Shown here: positions 35,401 to 44,854 of the stretch, piece after piece | Numbering within the stretch: the first letter of the stretch is position 1 | How the letters are laid out: the number at the start of each line of letters is the position of its first letter | Assembly (NCBI GenBank): GCA_014529385.2 | Contig: CM043944.1 | Location: forward strand, 173,850,240-173,914,239 | Length of the DNA: 64,000 nt | Source of the DNA: Adiantum capillus-veneris | Taxonomy: Eukaryota > Streptophyta > Polypodiopsida > Polypodiales > Pteridaceae | Reading direction: 5' to 3' | Notes under the pieces: model-generated | Database searches by the model: none | What the model saw: the letters and a program-made list of their open reading frames with translations, nothing else | What the model was told of the DNA's origin: nothing | Translations under genes and position numbers: made by a program

Positions 35401-35925
35401 GTGGGGGGCAATTGCATGGCTTTTGCAATTTCCGGGGTCACACAACTTTTTTTAGGGCTTGCGGCCTTGTCGACAGATCCTGTCTTCTTGCTTATTCCCT
35501 TGGGTTATAAACCAGGCACTCTAGAGATGATCCCAGATGTAGGTTACTGGTTGGATTTCTGCCAGCAAAACACAATCTTCACCACGATATGCAGCATCAC
35601 GCTTTGGACCATGTGGAAAGTTCGATGTGTCCACATTTTGGGCTCACAGTCCTCTCCTACGCCCCGGACAGAGCTACTGCATACTCTTCGCACTTAGTGG
35701 GATTCTTTAGTGGGCTCCTCTAGGGTAGCAGAGCAGCATCGATGCGTCTTTCTTCACACATGGACACATTTGTTAGTTCTTTTACGTAGGGATCAGGGTC
35801 ACATCACATGGAATTATGCACCCCCACAGTGGTTCATTCTACATTCATCATACACGACATGTTTACATAGCCTACACATTGTCACTCCTCTTTTGTACCT
35901 CCTCTGGGTGAAATGCCTTTGAGCA
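35401..35925 (+). pseudogene. LINE ORF2 C-terminal fragment (possible zf-RVT region)
   Basis: The frame starting near 35401 contains DVGYWLDFCQQNTIFTTICS, then LWTMWKVRCVH and, after one stop, HTWTHLLVLLRRD. A short aromatic- and Trp-rich segment with CQQNT...WxxWKxRC resembles the region after the reverse transcriptase in plant LINEs. There is no RT motif here, and it is on the strand opposite to LINE-2, so it belongs to another copy. Alternative: decayed unrelated coding sequence. Confidence 0.4.
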
Positions 35926-35966
35926 TCTCCCGAGGTCTCTTATGTACACAAAATACAGCCCCTTCT

Positions 35967-35967
<1 letters not shown>

Positions 35968-36026
<59 letters not shown>
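35968..36026. repeat. (GA)n microsatellite
   Basis: Pure GA run of about 59 bp at the end of the LINE fragment. Confidence 0.97.
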
Positions 36027-36030
<4 letters not shown>

Positions 36031-36329
36031 AGAGCTCTGGCCTTGGACACAAAAGCATGTATGAAGGTCTATCTCCACGTATCACCAAGTTCCGGTCTTA
36101 TGGGCACGGAAAAGGTGAATTGGATGATGATAAATGGGTTGTGTTAACAGCCCTCTCCTAGTGTGGACAACCGCTTAGCTTTCATCAACTTGTTGTAATC
36201 TCGCTCCGAACCAACCACCATCTGGTGGTAGCCCTACACGTGTAAGATTGCCACCTTTGCTCCTCAGCCTCAACTCTGAAAAAGAGATGCAACCAGCCAC
36301 TCCTCTTTGTTGCAAAGTGTTCGCATCAA

Positions 36330-36920
36330 TGACCAATTCTTTGTTAGGAAATATGACGTAGCTAATTAGTTATTTGAGTAGATTACCTAATGGAGAGAGA
36401 TAGATTTCACACACACGAGATTATAGAGTAGAGAGAGAGAGAGAGAGTACACACGATATACGTGGTTCACCCAATGTGGGCCACGTCCACGGGAAAGCAG
36501 CTACTCAATGGCTTTAGTACTTCAAAAGAAGAAGTAGTTTACAAAGGGATTAAACTCTTAATAGAGCTCCCGCCTTGCTTCACTCTCACCACCTCACACT
36601 CACCTTGTTGCATCAACTTTACACTCTGAAATGTGTGTAGAAATGGCCTCCTTTTATAGGACAAAAGGGCCGCCCTCTCTCATGAGGGCAGCCATGTGTA
36701 GCCGCCCTTGTGTAGATAAGTCCAAATCGGACCCTCCAATCCGCCCATGTGTGGCCGCCCTTGAGAAGACAAGTCCACTTTTGAATTCGGCCACCGGCCA
36801 CCGGCTATTGACTTCCAACCTCCGGCCAATTGGCCATTGACTACCGGCCACCGACCAATTGATCGGTCCTTTTCCGACCACTTTCCGGTCGCCGTCCGGC
36901 CATAATATTTCGGCGAAGGG
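36330..36920 (-). repeat. LTR remnant (minus orientation)
   Basis: On the minus strand a GC-rich U3-like part with repeated CCGGCC/TTGGCC words is followed by a TATA box (CCTATAAAAG at 36660-36651). After that comes an R/U5-like part containing the reverse complement of ATACGTGGTTCACCCAATGT and GGGCCACGTCCACGGG. The block CGTGGTTCACC...CACGTCCACGG resembles one widely seen in plant LTRs. A second copy and coding parts are not in the window. Confidence 0.55.
36651..36660 (-). promoter_or_regulatory. TATA box of the LTR remnant
   Basis: CCTATAAAAG on the minus strand, followed by GGAGGCC. It fits the U3/R position of the LTR remnant. Confidence 0.5.
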
Positions 36921-37509
36921 AAAAAAAAAAAGTCTCGAGGGCTTCCGTCCCCGAGGCCCCTAAAGTTGCCCCTGATTTTTGGCTGTGAAAATTTTGGTTT
37001 CCGACGAGTGATTTTCTTTTACGCACGATGGCTTCTTCTCATAATGTGGGCCTTACAAATGTACGCTTTTACCACAGAAAATTACAAGGGATAAATCAGG
37101 CTCCATACTTAACATTCTTGAGTACATTGCAGCTCTAGTACCATGCCAAAGTGGCAGTGGCAAAGGTGAATTGGATGATGAGGGGACGTAATTGATTATG
37201 ACGGGCCTCTCTGAGTTAAAAAGCTGCTTTGTTCATGTCTCTTGCTATTATACGACACCTTGTTTTCAAAGACATGATTATTGGCTTGCCACGCTTTGCA
37301 AGCCTCATCATGTTTGCTCTTTAAGTGCTAAAGACAAATAACATAGGGACTCGGTTTTAGAAGAGGACACTTGTTCATATTCTTCCGCCTGTTCATACTG
37401 ATCTTGCAGGTGATTCTCTTTGTGCTTTTAGTTTTAGTTGATACTTGCTCTCTTGCTCTCTCTCACTTTGAAATGTGGATCCAGATGAAAACCAATCTAA
37501 CTCTAAAGT
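36921..37509. other. No recognisable gene
   Basis: Intronic sequence. AAAGGTGAATTGGATGATGA at about 37163 also occurs at about 36112, a 20-bp direct repeat bracketing the LTR remnant. It is too long for a target duplication, so its origin is unclear. Confidence 0.4.
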
Positions 37510-38484
37510 CTCTAGAAAATTGACAATGGTGGTGAAATTGTTGAAAATGGCAGTGGAAGCCGATTGGATATGGCTGAAAACAACGGCAATAGGTGCACAG
37601 CTTCTTGTCTGTGATGGTGGGCAGTAGCAGGAACCTCGAGAGCAACCCCGTTGTGGTGATCTCGTGGATCTCGCCTGGGTTCACTGAGATGCTTGTCGAT
37701 GAAAAGCAAACTCCTAGCGAGCCTGCTGCAACTGCTCCTCCAACCAAGGACTGTCTGGATGCTGCTCCTGCATCCTCTGCAAGGAAGCAATGCCCTGCGG
37801 AGACGCTGCTGCTCCTCTCTCGCTGTAGCCAGGAGGCCCGTAGACTCTTGGAGAAATAGCCGACTAAGTTGAGCAAGTCCAAAGGCCACCTCGTCAGCAA
37901 GAGAGTCCTGCATGTGTAAGCCCTCTGTTCAAAATTCAAATAGCCACCACTCGCTCTCTGAGGATAGAGTCCAGCAAGACCCTCTCAGGGATGTGAAGCA
38001 TCGTGCTCCCCGCTCCCCCTCCTCTGTGTAACTGTCACTGTGAGGATCACTGGTGCATGGTCTGAAAAAGAAGTCCCAGCCAAAATGCAAACTGACCCAC
38101 CCAAGTCACAGAAGTGGTCCCTAGTGTAGAAGCGATCTATCCGAGATAGATTCACTCCTCCCACTCTGCGGTGCGAACGAGAGAGGCTATGTGGGGGCCT
38201 CACAAAGCTAGAATGCTACCACACATCTGAAACCCGCAGTCATACATAACCTCTCCCAAGCTGCCAACTCAACTCCATGCATAGTAGTATGGCTACCTCC
38301 AATCCTGTCAGAGGGGTCCTCCAACATGTTGAAGTCACCCCCAATGCACCATTGCTTTGCATGGGGTAGAGACTTTATAATATGAGACCAAAACTCTGCA
38401 CGTGCACTCCCCACATTGGGCGCGTAGATGTTCAGGAAGCCCATGAGGCAACCCTGAACTTGCATAGTAATCCACTGAGCCCTG
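37510..38484 (-). mobile_element. LINE-2, downstream part (endonuclease C-terminal half), cut by Gypsy D
   Basis: Minus-strand frame from 38484 reads RAQWITMQVQGCLMGFLNIY, APNVGSARAEFWSHIIKSLP and CIGGDFNMLEDPSDRIGG. After a frame change comes LSRIDRFYTRDHFCDLGG and ILAGTSFSDHAPVIL (38203-37985). NIYAPN, GGDFN and SDHAP are APE endonuclease motifs. A less clear helix-rich part follows to about 37510, where it ends without an RT domain. It continues upstream at 44855-46895. Gypsy D separates the two parts. Confidence 0.85.
38480..38484. repeat. Target site duplication of Gypsy D, left copy (CCCTG)
   Basis: CCCTG precedes the LTR start TGTAACAG; the same five bases follow the other LTR at 44850-44854. 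Confidence 0.92.
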
Positions 38485-38991
38485 TGTAACAGACTTGGAC
38501 ACTCCAAGTCAAGAATCAACCGCGACAGCACCAAATAACGACTTCAAAACAATTCACAGATCACAATAGATTTGCACTGGCCCGGCGGAGTTCCGTGCCT
38601 AGAGATATTGGCCCCAAAGATTGGTGCCCGGTATTTCTTTTGTGTTAATCAGTTCAGAGTGGCTCGGGTTTCACTCTCAGACTCTACGTCCAGATGCTCT
38701 GAAAAGTGAGGCCCTCACCACCAATTTAAAGGTTACAAGGGATGCCCAAAAGCAAAGCCCCAAAAGCTTAAAAGCAACAGCATATTCTCTCCCTCTATCT
38801 CCACAGAGGGCCAATTAAAGCAATTCAACTCTCTCTCTATCTCCAAATCCTTGCGTAGCAAAAAGCCAGCAGATTTGCGTCGCAAAAAAAAAACACAAAC
38901 TTTTTTTCCACCTCCGCGATTTTCGGAAATTAGGGTTTTTGGCAGAAATTAGGGTTTCTGCTGTCCGTAGCCACATCAGCACTTTGTGACA
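38485..38991 (-). repeat. Element D 3' LTR
   Basis: 507 bp; same sequence as 44309-44849 apart from substitutions and indels (for example GGTGCCCGGTATTTC here versus GGCGCCCCTTTCGGTATTTC there). Confidence 0.95.
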
Positions 38992-39006
38992 TACCCCCCT
39001 CTTGAA
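38992..39006 (-). promoter_or_regulatory. Element D polypurine tract
   Basis: On the minus strand CTTTCAAGAGGGGGGTA lies directly before the 3' LTR. Confidence 0.85.
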
Positions 39007-39599
39007 AGCATTGTAATCGACCGCGATTACGCCTGCAAAACCGACAAAAGCCATAACTCGTCTTAGCAGACATTGACTGTTAGTACCTACGTACTAGGAA
39101 CACACATCTAGCACATGTACAAAATCGACAATCACATAACACGACATCACAGGACCTCACCAGACATCATAGGACATCACATGACATTCAAATTTTATTC
39201 GGATCTTAGACCATGATTTATCGGCAATGTAGCTAGCAATCACATCTACGTCCAACCGGGACCTCATCGATGTTCGATTGACTAACCCCTATTGCAACCA
39301 TGTCTATTTGAGATCAATCAGACCAAAATGCTGCAGTCATTTCGTCTTTCAGTTCCTGCACTCAAAAGAAGTCAAGAACAAATCAATATCATTATCAGGA
39401 ATTCCATTTCATAAAGTCATCCAGCAGAATACTGTCAGCTCTCTCAGTATCCCTGAAGCTCAAAGAGACATCAGTGACTTTAGTATCAAAATCAAGGCAT
39501 CTGTTGACAAAGGAGTGGAGTAACTCCCCTCTTGTGCATCCCACTGCACCAGATCTCCGGCCAAGCTGAATTCTGGGTTCCGTTTGGAATAGACTATGC

Positions 39600-40055
39600 T
39601 AAACCAAAAGCATCGAGGTAAAGTTTCACAATCTGAGGAGTATCTGCTAGGTCCTCCTCCTCCATCCACTTCGCATCAAATGTAGGAAAGTTCTTGAACT
39701 TAACCAAGAACTACCTTCGGACTTTACCTTTAGTCTTCGTATCCTTATGTGCCAAAATTTGTTCAGGAACAAGGATCTCCTCGTTTTCTTCCAATTCGGG
39801 TTGCTCATCAGGCTCCCCATCATCAGGCACATCACCTTTAAAAGGTTTCAAGAGACTCACATGGAATGCATTGTGAATCCTCCAAGTATCTGGCAGTTTG
39901 AATCGAAATGAGACATCATTTATCTTTTCAGTGATCTTGAAAGGTCCGTAGTATCGCATACTAAGCTTTCGAAAAAGCCTCTCCTTTCCCTTTTTCTTTC
40001 TTAGGCGTGCCTTCTCAAAACGTAAGAGCACCCAATCATCCTCCTTCAATTTCAA
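39600..40055 (-). pseudogene. Element D integrase C-terminus and chromodomain
   Basis: The frame 40055-39711 begins [20 protein letters not shown] and contains [14 protein letters not shown] and [11 protein letters not shown], the SH3-like integrase tail (GPF motif). After an acidic linker it reads [14 protein letters not shown], an in-frame stop, then FLVKFKNFPTFDAKWMEEED and a helix ending IVKLYLDAF. The (F)LVKFK...W..E...L pattern is a chromodomain. In chromoviruses this domain reads histone marks to guide integration. The stop between its first and second strands would truncate it. Confidence 0.88.
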
Positions 40056-40670
40056 GTCGTGACGATGGCGATCCGCGCCTTTTTCTGTCGTTCTTGAGAC
40101 TTCTGCAAAGTCTCGCGAACCTTGGCAAAAGCCGTATCCAAATCTCGCGAATATTCATCCGCTTCAAATATCTTATCTTTCGTGCTCAGGAAGGATGGAA
40201 CCTTCGCAGCACTTTCAACAATCTCAAATGGCGTCTTCCTCGTCGACGAGTGTATCGTGTTATTGTAGGCAAATTCCACCAAAGGTAAGTTCTTTTCCCA
40301 TTGAGTCTTCTGATCCGAGATACAAGACTTCAATAAATCTAAAACCACTGAATTGGCAATCTCAGATTGCCTGCCAGTCTGCAAGTGGAACGATGACGAG
40401 AACTGCAACCGCGTGCCAATGTTCTCCCAAATTGCCTTCCAAAACAAACTCATAAATCTGGGGTCTCTATCGGAGACAATCGTCTCAGACGTGCCATGTA
40501 ATCTGAAAATCATCGTGATCATTCTGTGTTCTCGGGAGATCAAAAATGAAATCCATTTCAATATTTTCCGAGGGGCGGGTGGGTATGGGTAAAGGCTGTA
40601 ACAATTCCTGTGCCTTATGCCCGTCACACTTGACCTTCTGGCATACTACGCACAAACTCTTCCACATCCT
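40052..40670 (-). pseudogene. Element D integrase core
   Basis: Fragments include VVCQKVKCDGHKAQELLQPL (end of the zinc domain), ENIEMDFIFDLP (first catalytic Asp), SDRDPRFMSLFWKAIWENIG (second Asp) and QTGRQSEIANSVVLDLL (Glu; the usual DGQTE is GRQSE). LVEFAYNNTIHSSTRKTPFE follows as in other Gypsy integrases. The D, D, E residues can all be placed, but the chain is spread over at least two frames. Confidence 0.9.
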
Positions 40671-40904
40671 TTTTGAGTCTCGGCCAAAAGAAGTATCTCT
40701 CTACTCCTTCATGGTGGTAGCAATGCCGCGGTGACCCGTAAAAGTTGGACAGTGGCATTCAGCCATAACCTTTTCCCACAACGGCTGTGTAACGCACAAC
40801 ATAGTCTTTCCCATCAAGTAGCCTTCCCGAAGGGAGTATCCAGCTACTGTCTCCCCATCCCGTATCCGTGTGAAAATATCAGCAAAATCTGTATCTGTGG
40901 CATA

Positions 40905-41482
40905 CTAATCGACCATATCCTCGAAGCTCCTATGATGTATCGCGGAAATAGCCAGAACCAACGGCTTCCGAGACAAAGCATCTTCCACCACATTCTTTTG
41001 TCCCTGCACATGGACAATCTGGAAGTGAAACTGTGACAAGATGTTCGCCCACCGCATCTGCTTTTCCGAAAGCTGCTTCTGTGGCAAGAAGTAGCGCAAA
41101 CTCTGATGGTCTGTAAAGACAGTAAAATCCGCTCCGAGTAGGTAATGCCGCCACTGAGTAAGAGCATGGATAATCACCAAAAGCTCTTTCTCATAAATCT
41201 TGCTGTCATCTCCGGCCCAGAGAACAATCGGCTCTCGTAAGCAATGACATGGCCTTCTTGCATCAAGACCGCACCCAGACTAGCATCACAATATACTTCA
41301 AATGACTTTTGCAAGTCCGACAAAGTCAAATCTGGTCCTCTAGTCAATTTCTCTTTCAATGTCTGAAAGGCAGTCACCTCTCTGGATCCCCACGAGAAAA
41401 GGACTCCTTTCTGTATCAAGATATGCAAAGGGGAAGCAACCTGTGCAAACTTTCGTATGAACTGCGTGTAGTACAAACACAT
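40905..41482 (-). pseudogene. Element D RNase H
   Basis: The part at 41482-41174 contains FVxYCDASLGAVLMQEGHVIAYESR-like sequence (visible core YCDASLGAVLMQEG). The part at 41180-40905 has VIIHALTQWRHYLLG, FTVFTDHQSLRYFL and ILSQFHFQIVHVQGQKNVVE followed by DALSRK. These are the Gypsy RNase H motifs with the catalytic Asp of CDAS and TDH in place. A frameshift near 41180 separates the two. Confidence 0.9.
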
Positions 41483-41599
41483 TCTTCAAATCGGGCCAAT
41501 CACGTATAGTCTCTATCTTGGCCGAATCCACTTGGACTCCTGCTGCTGAGACAAAGTGTCCCAAAAAGTCTCTGAAGCAGATGATCTCTGTGTTCTGCC

Positions 41600-42139
41600 T
41601 CATTCTGGAGAAACAATGATATCATCAAAGAAAGTGCCAACAAATAGCCTGTACTCTCGAAAAATCCTGTCCATCATCCGGTTAAATGTCGCAGGAGCAT
41701 TGGTTAAGCCAAAAGGCATCACCAAAAACTCAAATAACCCAAAAGCCGTCCGAAAGGCTGTCTTGTAGACGTCTCCCGGCGCGATTCGGATCTGATGATA
41801 TCCACTCTTCAAGTCAATCCTGCTAAAGCACCAGGATCCCTGTAACCTGTCGAGTATATCATCGATCCTAGGAATGGGAAATCTGTTCTTGATGGTGATT
41901 TTGTTGAGAGCTCTATAATTGATGCACATTCTCCAAGATCCGTCTTTCTTCAAATCCAACAACAGTGGAGAGCAATACGGTGAAGTACTATGCTGGACAA
42001 GACCCTTTTCCAAGTGGTCTTTCACTGGGTTCATAATCTTTTCATTCTGTACTCGGCTCACACGGTAAGGTGGCCGGTTCGGTGGTGTGCTTCCAGGTAT
42101 TAGATCAATGGTATGATCTTCAGGCCCTCTAAAAAGCAA
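41600..42139 (-). pseudogene. Element D reverse transcriptase
   Basis: A long clean frame of 179 codons has [72 protein letters not shown] and the catalytic block [13 protein letters not shown], where the usual YxDD reads FFDD. It would synthesise cDNA in the particle. The frame ends in a stop right after the active site; the connection domain continues in other frames (41603-41340). Confidence 0.93.
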
Positions 42140-42645
42140 TCGGCATGAGTGTGGAGAAAAATCTTGGGGTTCTTTCGTTCAGGTCAAAACATATTCAACC
42201 TTTATCCATCGTTCAGGTCTCTCCCATAAGAATGAGTAAAGAAAACTGAAGTTCTTCAAGTACATTCTCTGAGCCCTTCATTTGTCAAAGTCGCTATCTC
42301 GGCCCGGTAGTCAACCACGGCGTAGTTCTTGTGGTACCAAGGGATTCTGAGTAGAACGTCACTCGCGTGCCCTGAACACCCTTGCCATTGCAAACGAAGT
42401 TTGCCAGTACTCGGTGTAATGGCAACATCCCATCCGGGTGCCAGTCAAACTACCTCCGCCTGTGGCGTCAGTCTGTCGGGCGTCATTCCAAATCGAGCCG
42501 CCAATTCCAAGTGAAAAGAAGTTGGCCTTGGCTCCTTCAAAAGAGCTTCCTAATCCTTCACTTTGCCCCAAAAGCGGCAAAGTTTGTACTTTCATTCATT
42601 TAATTTGGTGCAGGTCCCACGCCATGTGGTACCAGTTCTGCTTTT
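42140..42645 (-). pseudogene. Element D protease region
   Basis: Minus-strand fragments LAARFGMTPDRLTPQAEVV and ITPSTGKLRLQWQGCSGHAS resemble a Gypsy retropepsin downstream of its active site, followed by RIPWYHKNYAVVDYRA, the usual link to RT. The DSG/DNG catalytic motif itself was not recognised, so it has been lost or is in a scrambled frame. Confidence 0.65.
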
Positions 42646-44238
42646 CTATCTGGCTTTTCTGCCACGTTCCTCAGTTGCTCTCGAACTCTCAGGCCTGTCG
42701 TCGTCTTTATCATTCTGTTCTTTCTGTGCCTTTTTAGGGCACTTCACGGAGAGATGTCCATGTTCCCCGCATCCAAAGCACTTCCCCTCTTTGATGAAGC
42801 GAGCTCTCTCCTCATAAGTAAGCTTGGGTCGTGCATCCTTTTTCTCTGGGTTGCTCTTTTTCTTTCTACTTTCATTCCCAGAAGTCTGTTCGGCTCGTTG
42901 TGTCATGGCCTCATCTGTGGGGTAGGTCAGACTGCCAGAGTGAATGGCAAAGCCCCGCTTCGCATGACTCATCAACTCCTGAATAGAAGCTGACTTCTGT
43001 TCCAAGCAGTGATCTCAGATCTCTGTAGGTAGACCCAAGGTGAACCGCTCAATCTGTTCTCTGAACGAGATCTTCTTGAATGAAGAGGCGGGTAGAAAAG
43101 AGCTCTAGAATCTTTCACAATAAGCATTGATTGTATCTTTCTTGGTCATCCGAAGATGGTTCCAAGCAGCTCGTACATCTCGTTCATATTCTTGCGTCAA
43201 CCAAGAAGAAATAAAAAGCTTCTTAAATTTCAGCCATTTAACTGGTGCAGTCTTGTTTAAAAGAAGCGTGGACGACCAAGTACGAGCATTCCCCTTAAGG
43301 TAAGAGGTAGCTCTCCGAATCTTGGAGTGCTCTGCATAGCGTCCTCCTGTGAAAGCAATGTCAAACTGCTGTATAAAAGACAAAGCCTTCGAAGCATCTG
43401 AGTATCCTGAAAAAGTATCAAACTTGATCGAGTGGCCACCTTCCTTAAGCTCTTGGACTTTCTTGCTTTTATCTTCGAGAAAGTCATACTGGTTGGCTTT
43501 GTAAAAATTCTTCTTGTTCGCATAAAAGTTTCCATCATCAGAATCTGAGCCGTCTATAGACTAGTCCTCAGTAGAACTGTCAGGCTCTGGGCGAGATTTA
43601 GCCTTCTTTGCCTTTTTCTTGCCCTTTCCGAAGCTTTGTTTCTTGCTTCGCTTTTTACCTTTTCTGTCTTCTTCTCTCGAATCTGAAGAGCTAGAAGAAC
43701 TGCCAGAAGAAGAAGAAGAAGAAGAAGAAGAAGAAGAAGAAGAAGAAGAACTGGGTACTTCTTCAAATTGAACACGCTTCTTCTGTTTCTTTGCCTTGTC
43801 AAAAGTCGACTGACGACCCAAATATCCCGGGAAGTCAGAGCTTTTCTTCTGCTTTTTGCCGTGCTTTTTGGCTTTCTTTTGCGCGTCAAAAAGCTGAGCA
43901 ATCCGTGCATCAACCACTTCTTGTAATTCCTTCTCTGAATACATTTTGTGATCAGAAGGTTTCTTGAGAGCGGGTTTTAGGGGTGGTGTAGTGGTTTTGT
44001 GCCACTGTTCATGCACTTCCTGAAAAGAAGTCTCGCTCATATATTTTGCCAATTTCGGATCCTTCGCAAGACTGAGCATCATCTTTGTTGCATCGCCGAT
44101 CAATTGACGACGCTTCATCTCTCTTTGCTCCGCCTGAGTAGGCCGAGGCAGGCCATACTCTTTGCCGGAATCTTCGTTGTGATCCCTGCCCGCATCTCCA
44201 GATGCAGAGGGAGTCGACTGATCCTTGCGTGAAGCCAT
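42646..44238 (-). pseudogene. Element D gag
   Basis: The start ATG (44238) gives MASRKDQSTPSASGDAGRDH. An unusual N-terminal region rich in Lys follows, with a run of ~16 Ser encoded by (GAA/AGA)n at 43707-43750 and SRPEPDSSTED before a stop at 43561. The retrotransposon gag domain then reads KFDTFSGYSDASKALSFIQQ and WLTQEYERDVRAAWNHLRM (43383-43105). After a stop, a CCHC knuckle CFGCGEHGHLSVKC lies at 42740-42781. Gag forms the particle and binds RNA. Two stops split it into three open pieces. Confidence 0.9.
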
Positions 44239-44295
44239 AGGTGCCGCGGAAAAAAAATTGGGGATCGGATTTCCCGTAGCAGAGAAATTGGCCGT

Positions 44296-44308
44296 GCTCT
44301 GATACCAC
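44296..44308 (-). promoter_or_regulatory. Element D primer binding site
   Basis: GTGGTATCAGAGC on the minus strand directly follows the 5' LTR; perfect match to the tRNA-iMet 3' end used by many plant elements. Confidence 0.93.
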
Positions 44309-44849
44309 TGTAACAGACTTGGACACTCCAAGTCAAGAATCAATCGCGACAGCACCAAATAACCACTTCAAAACAATTCACAGATCACAATAGATTTGCA
44401 CTTGCCCGACGGAGTTCCGTGCCTAGAGATATTGGCCCCAAAGACTGGCGCCCCTTTCGGTATTTCTTTTTGTATTAATCAGTTCAAAGTACAAGAGAGT
44501 GGCTCGGGTTTCACTCTCAGACTCTGCGTCCAGATGCTCTGAGAAGTGAGGCCCTCACCACCAATTTAAAGGTTACAAGGGATGCCCAAAAGCAGAGCCC
44601 CAAAAGCTTAAAAGCAAAAGCAGATTCTCTCCCTCTATCTCAAGAGAGGGCAAATTAAAGCAACTCAACTCTCTCTATCTCCAAATCCTTGCGTAGCAAA
44701 AAGCCAGCAGATTTGCGTCACTAAATAAAAAACACAATTTTTTTTTTCCACCTCCGCGATTTCCGAAAATTAGGGTTTCTAGCAGAAATTAGGGTTTGCA
44801 GAAATTTTAGGGTTTCTGCTGTCCATAGCCACGTCATCACTTTGTGACA
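44309..44849 (-). repeat. Element D 5' LTR
   Basis: 541 bp, followed at 44850-44854 by the duplicated CCCTG. Confidence 0.95.
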
Positions 44850-44854
44850 CCCTG
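44850..44854. repeat. Target site duplication of Gypsy D, right copy (CCCTG)
   Basis: Identical to 38480-38484. The 20-bp similarity around it (AGTAATCCA(C/T)TGAGCCCTG on both sides) is longer than the TSD, implying a short tandem duplication in LINE-2 before or during insertion. Confidence 0.9.

Larger units (their letters stand above)
38485..44849 (-). mobile_element. Element D: Ty3/gypsy chromovirus, full structure, decayed frames
   Basis: A 6365-bp element on the minus strand. LTRs are 44309-44849 (5') and 38485-38991 (3'), both TGTAACAG...TTTGTGACA as read on the plus strand. The 5-bp duplication CCCTG is perfect. Primer site, gag with CCHC, RT, RNase H, integrase and a C-terminal chromodomain are all present in Gypsy order. 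Stops and frameshifts break every polyprotein segment. The 3' LTR has a ~30-bp deletion relative to the 5' LTR around CCCCTTTCGGTATTTC. The chromodomain places it among chromoviruses, whose integrase is steered to modified chromatin. Confidence 0.95.

Noticed and set aside
43554-43913. Antisense/alternate-frame ORF with poly-Leu in element D
   Set aside because: Frame-shifted reading of the GAA-type poly-Ser run in gag.
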